Assembly: GCA_965153455.1 (NCBI GenBank)
Contig: OZ234500.1
Location: 124,001-188,000 of the forward strand
Reading direction: 5' to 3'
Length of the DNA: 64,000 nucleotides
Origin: Sphagnum compactum
Lineage: Eukaryota > Bryophyta > Sphagnopsida > Sphagnales
The translations under genes were made by a program, and so were the position numbers. Numbering within the stretch: position 1 is the stretch's first letter; each line of letters starts with the position of its first letter. The notes below the pieces were generated by a model. That model was not told where the DNA came from. It saw nothing but the letters and a program-made list of their open reading frames with translations, and searched no databases. Positions 33,630 through 45,200 of the stretch are shown in pieces.

Positions 33630-34500
33630 ATTACAAGTCATGAATGATATTTTATGGATGAAAATTGGATGAAATTTCATTTATGAAATAAAAATTTCAA
33701 ATAAAATTTCATGAATGATGATTATTTTATCCAAAATATTCAGGAAATTTTATTCATGAAAGTTCATCCATTGAAAATTCATGAATGATAACTCATGAAT
33801 GCTCATCCATAAAATATGAATATCGTTTGCTCAACTATTATGTCAAGTTCACTTTACCTATTTCCCAATTCCACTTTGCGAAATGGTCCAGGTTACTATT
33901 TGACTATTTTGCAGAATCCACTTTACCTGGTTGTTAAGTTAACTTTGCCACATAGTCAACAGTGCTCAATAGTCAAGTCCATGTTGCCAAATCAACATTG
34001 CCAAGGTACCAATTCCACATCAACAAGGCAATATTGCCAAATTGTGAAGTTCAAATTCACTTTGTGAACTGCCCAAATGAGCCATCACATAAATAATTTC
34101 TGGGCTGTCCTATGCCTTAGGTCTACTGAAATTTCTGCACAAAAAATCAAAAACCCCCCCCTCCCCCCCCCCCCCCCCCCCTGCAAGACTTCTCTCTCCA
34201 TTATTATTTTTTGACGTGATGGCTCTTTGAAGCTCGAGAGGAGTCCTTTCAAAATTCAAACTACCCTGTAAATTAAAGTTCAACATATTGAGCAATTCAA
34301 AGGTTTTGAGATCACAGTTCATATTTTCTTTACATCCATTTTTATGAATGATGTGTATTTGAAGTCATCTTAATGGAATGAAAGTCCATCCATGAAAATT
34401 CATGAAAGATGAAATTCATTCTAAAAATAACACTTATGATTTGATTTCATCCATGAAGTACAGTTCATTCAGAATTTTTCTTTTTGCATAAGAAATGTAA
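33630..34500. repeat. ATGAA/TTCAT-rich region with a poly-C tract
   Basis: About 33,630-33,830 and 34,340-34,470 are dense in TTCATGAATGA, GATGAAATTTCAT and related words in both orientations, giving many small overlapping inverted repeats. 33,840-34,060 repeats TTCACTTT, TTGCCAA and CAACATTGCCAA words. About 34,155-34,180 is an almost pure C tract. No gene. Confidence 0.55.
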
Positions 34501-35870
34501 ATTTTTTCTGTTGATGCATTTGATAACTCTTTATATATTTTTCAGTCCTACGTACATATACCAACTAAACTGTCATTGTTTTTGTTGAAATTGTCACATT
34601 AAGAGTTGTAATAATGTAGTACCTGGGCTAGTTTGACGTTAACTAAATTATTTATGAAATTTTTGATAAGTATCCAATAGGTATGTCAAAAGTCCTAGAA
34701 ACCTTAGTTGAAACTTTAAACATGTCAAAAGTTTATTCAAAACCTGGTGGGGGTTTTTAGATGGCTTATTATCCTGGGTCCATCCTGGTAGCATGCACAT
34801 TAATTTCAAAAACATATTCTGGTTTGGAAAATGTTTTGTGAAGAAATGGGTACATGTGTTTCCCTATAATGCTATGGTTGCATCTGATGCTCCCCAAATT
34901 TTTGGTTGGTTTTAATAGAAGGTAGGAGATGATGTGATAGTGGCATTGCTGAATGGAGGTCACAACAGCTTTGAGGATGGATTTTGCACACCAACATGAA
35001 GTTAAATGCACCAATCTTACGCAACATGTTTTTGGTGCCAAATTTTGCCAAATTGTAAAAAACAATTTGGGGCTATGACCCCTACAAGGTTTCATTTCAA
35101 ATTCTTGGAAATTTTTTCCCAAAGAAATAGGATTTTGGGACTAGGTTTGCCAAAATGCATGCTCTTGCGGGTTGTCAAATGGTAACAAGATTATAATTTT
35201 TCTTTATTGTCCTACTTGTCCTATAGCCCAATTTGACTAGATCCTCTTGTGTATGGTTGCTGGTGTGGCTACACCAGAAAAGTGAAAAGAAAACCTTTAT
35301 TGTATCCGATACTCCATAAACCCTAAACTAAGAACTTGGTTAGCAATAATTTATATTTTGCCTTCACCGACAGAGCTCATCCGCCACCCCTGGTACAGCT
35401 CCTTCGCCCTGCCCGAAATCCTCCCCTCTCGCCCTCAAATCTTTCTGTACCCTCTCGCCCTTACTTTTCCCTCCTTCTGCTCATTTCTTTTTCATTTTTT
35501 ACCTCGCTTATTAACAACTAGAAGCTTGAACTTGTTAATACAACACCTCAAAAACATAAAGTTTGAACTTATGAAGATAACACCTCAAAAACATAAAGTC
35601 TAAACTTATTGAGAACACCTCAAAACATAAACATAAAGAGCATAGCTAGAAACTTGAACTTGTTAAAACAACATTTCAAAAACAGGAAGAACACAATGCG
35701 AAGAAAAGACAAAAATTGTCCCAGTTTGTGCCCTTGGGTATGTTACTTATTTAAGTCTAAGCTAATGCCATGACAATTCGGAGGTAGAAGCTTTCCTCAC
35801 TTTGTTGGAAGGGGTTAATTTCAAGTCATAGGACATGGTTTGATATGATCCTTTTTTTCTGGAAGCACAG
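34501..35870. other. Intergenic DNA with an AACATAAAG repeat
   Basis: No gene recognised. 35,520-35,680 holds several copies of CACCTCAAAAACATAAAG and GAACTTGTTAA words, a short diverged tandem. Confidence 0.5.
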
Positions 35871-35881
35871 CACAGCAGCAT

Positions 35882-36570
35882 ACCTGACCTGAGAAGCACC
35901 GTCAAGTCAAGATTAGTGGCAGAGGGCTGGTGGGGCTTCTTTCATTTACCGATTAGTGGGTTTGAGTACCTGACCTGAGAAGCACCCTCAAGTCAAGATT
36001 AGTGGCAGAGTGCTGACCTGAGAAGCACCCTCAAGGCAAGATTAGTGGCAGAGGGCTGGTGGGGCTTCTTTCATTTACGGATTAGTGGGTCTGACTACCT
36101 GACCTGAGAAGCACCGTCAAGTCAAGATTAGTGGCAGAGGGCTGGTGGGGCTTCTTTCATTTACCGATTAGTGGGTTTGAGTACCTGACCTGAGAAGCAC
36201 CGTCAAGTCAAGATTAGTGGCAGAGTGCTGGTGGGGCTTCTTTCATTTACCGATTAGTGGGTTTGAGTACCTGACCTGAGAAGCACCCTCAAGTCAAGAT
36301 TAGTGGCAGAGGGCTGACCTGAGAAGCACCCTCAAGGCAAGATTAGTGGCAGAGGGCTGGTGGGGCTTCTTTCATTTACGGATTAGTGGGTCTGACTACC
36401 TGACCTGAGAAGCACCGTCAAGTCAAGATTAGTGGCAGAGGGCTGGTGGGGCTTCTTTCATTTACCGATTAGTGGGTCTGACTACCTGACCTGAGAAGCA
36501 CCCTCAAGTCAAGATTAGTGGCAGAGCGCTGGTGGGGCTTTTTTGATTTACCCATTAGTGGGTTTGATTT
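35882..36570 (+). repeat. Minisatellite with a 301-bp higher-order repeat
   Basis: Units open with CCTGACCTGAGAAGCACC. Unit starts lie near 35,882, 35,968, 36,012, 36,097, 36,183, 36,269, 36,313, 36,398 and 36,484, so lengths run 86, 44, 85, 86, 86, 44, 85, 86, 86. The 44-86 pattern repeats with a period of 301 bp (35,968 to 36,269 to 36,570). It abuts the point where HNL copy 2 is cut off. Confidence 0.9.
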
Positions 36571-36599
36571 AAGTAGTTGCCAGAGTGCTTGTAAATTGT

Positions 36600-38665
36600 G
36601 ATTTTCCCTTGGCTAAGTCAAGTGAATCAAATGCCTTGTCTTTCCAAACATCATCCAAAACCAGGAACACTCTTTTCTGTCTAAACTGAGAGCGTAATTT
36701 GAGCTTGTAATCCTCTCGGTTCAGATTCTTTTGTCGTTTGAGATCCAGTTCTGCACTGAGGGTCCGATATAGAGCCATTATGTCAGGAGTTTTGCCCCAC
36801 TGTGCACCAAATGAACTTGGCTCCCTTAAAATGGCCATGTACCTTTGGGCTCCCATACAGTGTTTGAAGAAGAAGAGTTTTCCCAACTCCAACCATGCCC
36901 GGTACTCCCACATATTACGTAGCTGCATCACTTCCTTCTGAGGTCACCAATGTTTTTACCCTCTCCACATTGCTCTCCAGACCAAGCATTGATTGAGGCA
37001 AGTCATGAACCTCTTGTAAAGGTTGATCACATTCTCTTGCCACCTTCAAATTCAACATACAACTATCAAAAGGTTAGTCCATTTGTCATTCATAGAAAAA
37101 ATATTACTACATCATCCCTCACTTAAGGTGAATATACCAGGAAATTTGCACAGGGCAGTCACTTTCCACATTCTGATTCATCAAAATCTCAATCAAGCTC
37201 GCTTACCCCCTAATAGAAAAATTTAACTGTATTTTACAGTGTAGGTAATGCTTCAATGTTAATGAAATCTGGAACCAACTAGGTCATTGAAACTCACCTT
37301 CCCACAAGTAATGATAAATTGTAGAAGCAACCCCTAGCTGGGATGTCCTTTACTTGGAGGCTTGCACACCTCCATGTGATCGGCATCCTCAACCTTGTAA
37401 GAATTATTTCCTGCTGATCGTTGTGCCAAGCTAAAATCCACCAAAATTCCCTAGTCCAGTCATAGAACCCAAATTGCACATGTCAGCGCCAAACACATAA
37501 AAGCATCACGGGTGTTTGGTTGCAAAAAATCCATTTCATCCATCGCATCCGTACCACTTGCTCCATCGGCTTGCCCTCACACAAAAAGCATATATAATGA
37601 TTTTGTTTTCATTGACAATGTCATGAAAATCCACTGATAAATCTACCATATTTCATTGCTAGGGTCGAATGTTATCCATTATTCCAGGATGATGTCTGTT
37701 GTTGCATCTCAACAACTTCTTCACAAATTTAGCAAATTTGCTTGATCCAGCATAGAAGGCCACCCCTCTCACATTACTCAAAAATCCTTCCGCACACTTG
37801 TATGTAGCTTTCGACCAGTCATTGGTACAATTTTGCATGGTCTTCAATTTTACAACCAAGCTCTTCAACACCAACCCTCCAAAACTATGGCCTATTAACA
37901 CAATAGGATGATGCCATTCATACCTGCACAGAACATATTCATTTGCTGTGCTGATTTTTCAGGGAATACTTAATTGACTTCTACATTTCATATTAGCTAA
38001 GTCTATATTTATGTGTGACTGAAATATATCATGGAGTGCACACCTCTGACATTATTCAAAAAAACTGTTCCACACTCCTGCACTGCAGCTCTCTTCATGG
38101 CATTTTCAGAATTTGAAAAGTCAAAGCCCTTTCCACTTTCAAAACCAACCTTTTTAACACCAATCTTTAAAAACATAGTGTATTTTCACAAATAAGGATG
38201 ATTCCATTCAACCTTCACAATACATTACTGTGCTATGTTCATTTTTCACGAACCATTGCAACACCATATATAAAATTTAGTTGCTTGATATATTTGTGAG
38301 TGAAACCACTACATCTGCCCAAGCATGCCATTTCGACAGAGGTGGCTTGTACGTAGGAATCATGAGAGTCTTGACTAGGTTCTCGGCAATATATGATACA
38401 TGACCATGAGGGGAGATTACTACATGTGCATTGTATGATACCGAGAAAATGCGCACAGCTTCCCCCAAATGAAACGGCAGCCATTCTCGAGGCCAACATA
38501 CACATCATGACCTCATTGTGTCCATGTGCTACTCCAGGCATCACTAGTGTCATTTGCAGTTAATTGGAGCCCATGGAACAACACCACATCCAATTCAGTC
38601 CTTTGCTTGCCTCCAGAAGGCGGCCATAGCTGATGCACTGGCCAATCACTGTGCCACCAAAATTC
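36600..38665 (-). pseudogene. HNL copy 2: broken hydrolase-NB-ARC gene
   Basis: Minus-strand paralogue. Exon 2 lies at about 38,660-38,355 and has frameshifts (EAVRIFSVSYNAHVV and HGHVSYIAEN sit in a frame separate from the earlier part). A degenerate duplicate exon follows at about 38,220-38,050. Exon 3, from 37,923, keeps GHSFGGLVLKSLVVKLK but lacks three residues before AGSS and carries stops near 37,665 (TAG, then TGA). Exon 4 is at about 37,460-37,306. Exon 5 starts at about 37,040, has GVGKTLLLQ, loses frame by one extra base in the GQ-TPD stretch (about 36,800), then shows FLVLDDVWKDKAFDSL. Coding similarity stops at about 36,600, at the minisatellite. Exon 1 was lost by a deletion at about 38,780. 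It is a clear pseudogene. Confidence 0.88.
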
Positions 38666-38799
38666 CACATTCAAAACATTGCACAATAACCAAAGTCCAA
38701 ATCACAGCACCAGTAAGTATCTGAAATTTGCTGAGAGGACAGGCCACCAATTGATTGATGAATGTAACAGAATGGGCAATTCAAGATCGCTCATCTGTT

Positions 38800-39620
38800 A
38801 TACATAAATACATGATATGGTAACACTCATAGATACCATGTGCCTTAGTAGTGTCATTAATTGGTAAACTACAATTCAACTTTATTTTTAAGAGCTGAGA
38901 GCAATCTAAAAATCCTCAGTGCTTGTATAAGTGGGTCTTCGTAACATATAAGAGGAGGGGTGTTGCTCTCAAGAACTAATGGCTTTTCATTCTTCATTGA
39001 ATTGATAAGTGAAAAACAGCATGTTGGGAGCTGCCATACAAAATGGCAGTGTTGCTCTCAAGCATCCATTTTCCTTTCCTTCAATCCCTGACAAACTTGT
39101 GCAGTTACAAATATCATACCCTGTCGCACATTGTTGAACTCTTCTCTCAACTCCCAATCAAACAATAGTCAATGTGTACCCTCTGTCACCTAGCCACAGA
39201 TATATATACAGTACCACTTGAAAAGTCAGACTCTACAGATTATTTGGAAAAAACCTGAACGGTTAGAAAACAATACATAATATTTCGTTCAGCTGGTTTT
39301 TGGCCCTTGAGTGATTGGATCTGCTGACATGATGAGTAGAGTATTGTTGACTCTTAAACAAAGAATTACTCATATGTGATCAAAAGTTCACAAATCATTA
39401 GACCCTAGGCAAGAGATGCTCCGCCAAAAATACCCAAGAAACAGAGTCCAGCACCCCAAAATGTTGGATCATCAGGAAGAATATCTGAAATTCCTGAGTC
39501 TGGAACCACCATAAGAAGGAATGGCCATTAGCAGATGACACACTTAAAACTTGCTATTGAATTTGAACAACACCCTCATCTTTTAAAAAGAAACTCATAC
39601 GCTTAGTATCTCATATGCAA
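38800..39620. repeat. Segmental-duplication flank (matches 55,940-56,820 and, inverted, 41.6-42.2 kb)
   Basis: The upstream flank of HNL copy 2 is collinear with that of copy 4 (AAGAGCTGAGAGCAATC, AAAAACAGCATG, GAGTGATTGGATCTGCTGA, the ACTCTTAAACAAAGAATTAC stretch) and inverted relative to copy 3. It ends near 39,620. It probably contains the ancestral promoter and first-intron region; no specific elements were recognised. Confidence 0.75.
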
Positions 39621-39771
39621 TTAATGTTAAAAATATTATTCGTTTTAAAATTTCAATTTTGATGAATGTGTTAAACATTCATCGAAAAGATGAATAATAT
39701 TCACATTTTTATAATAATTAGATTAAATTCAATAGTGATGAGTAGGGTTTGAAAGTGAAAGTTAAATAGAA

Positions 39772-40028
39772 TTAGGCGACGGCTAGGGATAGGGTTAGGC
39801 GACGGCTACGTTAAGATTAGGCGACGACTAGGGATAGGGTTAGGTGGTGACTAGGTTAAAGTTAAGTGGCGGCTAGGGATAGGGTTAGGCGGCGGCTAGG
39901 TTAGGGTTAGGCGACGGTTAGGGATAGGGTTAGGCGGCGGCTAGGTTAGGGTTAGGCGACGGTTAGGGATAGGGTTAGGCGGCGGCTAGGTTAAAGTTAG
40001 GCGAGGGCTAGGTTAGGGTTAAGTGACG
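39772..40028 (+). repeat. TTAGG-rich minisatellite with alternating 23/22-bp units
   Basis: About 11 units alternate between TTAGGCGACGGCTAGGGATA plus GGG and TTAGGCGGCGGCTAGGTTA plus GGG, so the true period is a 45-bp dimer. The G-rich strand is the plus strand and contains TTAGGG words and GGG runs. It resembles degenerate telomere-like DNA but is not the plant telomere repeat (TTTAGGG). Confidence 0.85.
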
Positions 40029-40457
40029 ATATTTTAAGGTTAGGACATAATATATATCAGAGTGATTTTCAAAATTTTCCGAAGTGCACCATTCATGTTC
40101 TCTGACTTCATTTAAAGTTTTCAAACATTGTTAGTTGATGTAAGCTATAGTTTTGTGATTGAAGCACTTGAAGCATACAACCATTGAAATTTTCTTGTTG
40201 TCATTACAATTGTGCCATTTCGTGAACTTGAATCTTTCATTTTTAGATTGTTTTTAAATTGTTTCCAATAGATGAGAACGTTCCTGTTCTGTTTAGAGGA
40301 AGACTTCCTACGCCGTAAGCACAAGCGTTTTGAAAGAGAATTTTCCCCGTTTAAGCAAAAGTTCCCTAAATTTTTGTTTTTCTCCAGCGATTTCGACTCA
40401 TTTTTTTCCAAATTTTATACTTCAAAGTGTTTTCAGTTCTGACAGCGTTTTCCACCC
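40029..40457. other. Intergenic stretch, no supported gene
   Basis: A minus-strand frame at 40,411-40,145 (Lys/Ser-rich, 88 codons) has no recognisable features. It could be a 3' continuation of the ORF next door, but nothing supports that. Confidence 0.35.
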
Positions 40458-40989
40458 TCAAGAGATGCTTTTAGATGATGCTTTCTCCCTTGCGCACCAA
40501 GAACGAAATCGCTTCTTGTCTCGGTGGTAGCTGTAGCTTGTAGGCCTTTTGGTTTCACTTTCCTCGTTTGATATTTCTTCGCTCCGGCTACTTTGTGTCA
40601 CTTTCTTTTTGGCACCGGATTGCCCTAAATGTTTGCAGCTTGCTTCCGACGTGTGAAGGTTTGTGTTGCTTGTTATACAGCTCCGTGTACAACTCACAGA
40701 GGTTGGGGGTTTGTTGGAGTTTGAAGAGGTCCCGTGTGTCTTGCTTTTGGATCGTCTCCCCTGGGAGGTTATAATAGAACCAGTCGTCACGCTTCATGGA
40801 GCCTACCGAAATGTACTGTCCAATGTGGTGTGGAGAGCACGGAAGATCAGTCATGAGTGTCTCTGTGTTGTGTCGTTTCTGGACGGAAACATCTATGTAA
40901 AATTCCCACGGTAGGTATTTTAAGAAGTTAGATGGTTTTCCTGTCTCCCATGAGAAATGAACGATGTTAACACTGTCGATAGCTCTCAA
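40458..40989 (-). CDS. Unidentified ORF upstream of HNL copy 3, divergently oriented
   Basis: Two overlapping minus-strand frames cover this stretch. The longer-conserved one (40,989-40,588) contains SPHHIGQY and LQQTPNLCELYTELYN, which have near-identical counterparts at 57.3-57.55 kb (SPHHIGQY, QQNPNLCESYTELYN). A second frame (40,790-40,458) is also partly conserved (NLHTSE). Because this DNA belongs to the inverted segmental duplication, conservation may simply reflect shared descent of the flank and not selection on a protein. No known domain. If real, it would be transcribed away from the receptor and share the about 1.3-kb upstream region with it. Confidence 0.35.
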
Positions 40990-42242
40990 CTCTCGGTGGT
41001 TTGAAGGTTCGCGAGTAGTTTTCGACTCTGGTTACTGTGGAGCCTGCATTCTTGTAGGTCATGACCATCTCTTGGTATCATACCTGCTGGCAAGCAACTT
41101 TATTTTCTAGAGCATCGACAAAACCATAGTTGGTGGTATTTTGATTAATCGACTGGTACCGTCGTGTTTTCTTGTTGGTTCTGAATTGATTGTTTGCTGG
41201 ACAGATGGTGGATCAGTTCAATAATTTTCATTCCAATCTCGCTTGCAGTTTTAGTTTTGAGGTTTAGTGAAATCTGACTCCACAACAAGGGAGTCCTACC
41301 TGTTGTTGCGTAGGACCTCGAACCATTTTGAAGGCCTTTCTGCATATTTCCTTCGTATTAGCTGGATTTAATCTGCCTCAATTCGCCCATTTTTTGAGGT
41401 ACTAAGGATTTGATTTTGTTTTTGGAAAAGATCAGTCTGGTTGTGAAATTAAACAGAAGCTTTTCAGCGCGTCATCTGTCAGTGGCTACATTTTCTCCTG
41501 GTGCTTTCAGACTGAGGAATTTCAGGTATTGTTCCAGATGATGGAAGATTTCCGGGTGCTGCATTTTCTATCTTTAGGTATTTTGGCCGAATATGGGTTA
41601 GTGTTTGATTGTTTGGGAACTCTTTTATCACGTGTGAATGATTCTTTGTTTGGGAGTTAACATTCTACTAATTATGTGAGCAGATCCAATCACTAAGGGC
41701 CAAAACCCAGCTGAAAAGAATATTGTGTAATGTTTTCTCGCGCGCCTTCAGGTTTTTTCGAAATGACGTGCCTGCAGAGTTTGACTTTTACAGTGGCACT
41801 GTTTATGTATTTGTTGCTAGGTGACAGAGTCTACAAATTGGCTCTATATTGCTTACTTGGGAGTTAAGAGAAGAGTTGAACAATGTGCAGCAGGGTGTCC
41901 TATTTGTAATGGCACAAGTTTGTCTGCGATTTTCTTCCCTTGTGAATGAAAGCAGAATGGATGCGAGTGAAATCACAATTTGTATGGCAGCTTCCAACAT
42001 GCTGTTTTTCAGCTATCAAGTCAGTGAACAATAAAATGCCGCTAGTTCTTGAGAGCAACACCCTCCTCTTTCGTTATAAGAGCCACTTATCCAAGGAGTT
42101 AGGAATTATTCATTCCTCTCAGGTGTTAAAAACAAAGCTAAATGGCAGTTTCCCAATGATTGATAATACTAAAACGCATGCATCTATGAGTGGTACCGTA
42201 CAAAGGATTTATGTATAACTACGATAAGGGATCTTGATCAAC
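40990..42242. other. Upstream flank of HNL copy 3
   Basis: Inverted counterpart of the copy 4 flank (55,933-57,300): CTGCAGAGTTTGACTTTTA, CTAGGTGACAGAGTCTAC, GGGAGTTAAGAGAAGAG and ATTCCTCTCAGG match in order. It is intergenic and likely holds the promoter; no core promoter element could be singled out. Confidence 0.6.
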
Positions 42243-45200
42243 ATGGCTGCAAGTTCTGTGAGTATTTTCACCAAGTCGAGTCTGTGACAATAGTTCGTTT
42301 CGAAGCGTTTTGATTTGAGTTGCACGTTCTATTATTTTCATAATTGAATTGGTGGCCTGTCCTCGCAGCAGTTTTATGATACTCATAGGTGCCGTCATTT
42401 GGACAAAGGTTACTGTGCAATATTTTGAATGTGGAATTTTGGTGGCAGAGTGATTGGCCAGTTCATCAGCTATGGCCGCCTCCTGAAGGCAACCGGAAGA
42501 CTGAATTGGATGTGGTGTTGTTCCATGGGCTCCAATCAACTGCAAATGACACTATTGATGCCTGGAGTAGCACATGGACACAACGAGGGCACGATGATGT
42601 ATGTTGGCCTCAAAAATGGCTGCCGCTTGATTTGGGGGAAGCCGTGCGCATTTTTTCAGTATCATACAACGCACACGTTGTAACCTCCCCTCATGGTCAC
42701 GTATCAGAGATTGCAGACAACCTATTCCAGACTCTCTTCAATCCTAGGTCGGAGTCACCTCTCTTTGATTCTCAAAATATCATTGTTGGGCCAATGAAGT
42801 GGTTTCCAATTACAAAGTTACCCTGCAACCAAATTCTTCAGATATCAGATTTGCAACCCGACCATAGGGTCATCTCTAATTCTTATAAAAAATTTGTATG
42901 CTTCTCAGTGATTGTATATCAGCAAACTTTTTATGGTGTTTCGATGCGTCCTGAGAAATGAACATAGTACAGTAACATATTGTGCAGGGTGAATGAAATT
43001 ATCCTTCTTAAAATTGAAAGATTTGTGTTTCGAGCTGGAAAAGCGACTTTCTAAATTTTAAAATTGCTTGAGGAGACAGACAGTGCTGTAGTGTGGAACG
43101 GTTTTTTTGCATATTATCAGAGGTGCACTCCAAGATGTGTTTCAGTCAACACTAATACTAAATGAAGAGGATTAAAAATTTTTCCTGAAAAATCAGCAGT
43201 GAGAATGTGTTTTGCAGGTATGAATGGCATCATCCTATTGTGTTAATAGGCCATAGTTTTGGAGGGTTGGTTTTGAAGAGCATTGTTGTAAAGTTGAAGA
43301 CCAAGCAATATTGTACCGATGACTGGTCGAAAGCTACATACCAGTGTGCGAAACAGTTTTTGAGTAATGTGAGGGAGGTCGTCTTCTATGCTGTTCCACA
43401 TGCTGGATCAAGTAATATTCCTAATTATATCGACAGGTTGTTGAGATGCAACAACAGACATCGTCCTGGAATAATGCACAATGTTAAACCCTGGCAATGA
43501 GATATGGAACAGTTATCAGTGGATTTTGATGACATTGTCAATGGAAACAATATCAATATATATGCTTTTTGTGAGGGCAGGCCGATTGAGCATGTGGTAC
43601 GTATGTGTTGGATCAAATAATTTTTTTGCAACCAAACATCTGTGATGCTTTGATGTGTTTGGCGCAGACATGTGTAATTTGGGTTCTATGACTGGATTAG
43701 GGAATTTTGGTGGATTTCAGCTCGGCACAACGATCAGCAGGAAAAAATGTTTACGTGGTTGAGGACGCCAATCACATGGAACTGTGCAAGCCCCCAAGTA
43801 AAGAGCATCCCAGCTACGGGTTGCTTCTACAATTTATCATTACTTGTGTACAGGTGAGTTTTAATAACCTAGTTTGTTCGATATTTCGTTAACATTGAAG
43901 CATTACCTACTCTATAAAATACAAAAAAAAAAATTTGTTAGGAGGTAAGAAAAAATGCTTGAGATTTTGATGAATTCTGAATGTGTAGAGTGATTGCCCC
44001 AAGCAAATTTCCTGGTATAGAGTATTCACCTTAAGTCAGTGATGATGTATTGATATTTTTTCTATAAGCAACAAATGGACTAACCTTTTGATAGTTGTAT
44101 GTTGAATCTGAAGGTGGCAAGAGAATGTGATCAACCTTTACAAGAGGTTCATGACTTGCCACCAATGTTTGGTCTGGAGAGCTATGTGGAGAGGGTAGAA
44201 ACATTGTTGACCTCAGAAGGAAGTGATGCAGCTCCTCAATATGTGGGAGTATGGGGCATGGGTGGAGTTGGGAAAACTCTTCTTCTTCAAAGAGTGTATG
44301 GCAGTGCAAAGGTACATGGCCATTTTCAAGGAGCCAAGTTCATTTGGCGCACAGTGGGGCAAACTCCTGACATAATGGCCCTATATCGGAGCCTAAGTGA
44401 AGAACTGGGTCTCAAACCAGAATTGAATGTAAAAGCAGAGGATTACAAGCTCAAATTATATCCTCAGTTTAGACGGAAAAGAGTGTTCCTGGTTTTGGAT
44501 GATGTTTGGAAAGACAAGGCATTTGATTCACTTGACTTAGAGAAGGGAAGAGGAAGTGTCACGTTGTTGACCACTAGAGACTGGTCTTTACTGGAAAGAG
44601 CAAGTCCACACATAAGCCAAGTGCATATGACTCCTCTTTCAAAGGAGGATAGCTGGAGGCTTTTTAGTGTGCATGCATTCAGACCACCATCCAATGTTCC
44701 ATGTGAATTAAAGGCATTGGCTCAGTGCATGGCTGAGGAGTGCCAAGGTCTTCCATTAGCTCTGAAGGTTATAGGCAGAGCAATGTTTGGAAAGACCTCA
44801 CCTGAACTTCAATGGGAACCACTACTGAAGAAGCTAAGGGAATCACGCCTGCAAGAGAGGACTGTGGAAGAGGAGTTGTACGAGCGCCTGAAACTTGGCT
44901 ATGATCTCCTATCTGAGGATGATGGGCCCTTGAAGGAATGTTTTCTTTACTTTGCAGCATTTCCTGAAGATTCGTCCACTTACTTTAATGACATTTTGTG
45001 GTATTGGATAGGGGAGGGGTTGGTTCCTGAAAATGGTGGAGATGATCCTAGAGCGGATGCATTTTCCTTGTTAAATAAGTTGTTGAGGCGATCATTCATT
45101 GAGTCAGTGGGAGTGGTTGATTCAGATGAAGGGGATCTACTGAGGTTCAAGTGGCTGAAGTTCAAGGTACATGATGTGATGAGGGACTTGGCTTTCTACA

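Noticed and set aside
39772-40028. True interstitial telomere array
   Set aside because: The units are a 45-bp dimer with GGCGACGGC cores, not tandem TTTAGGG or TTAGGG.
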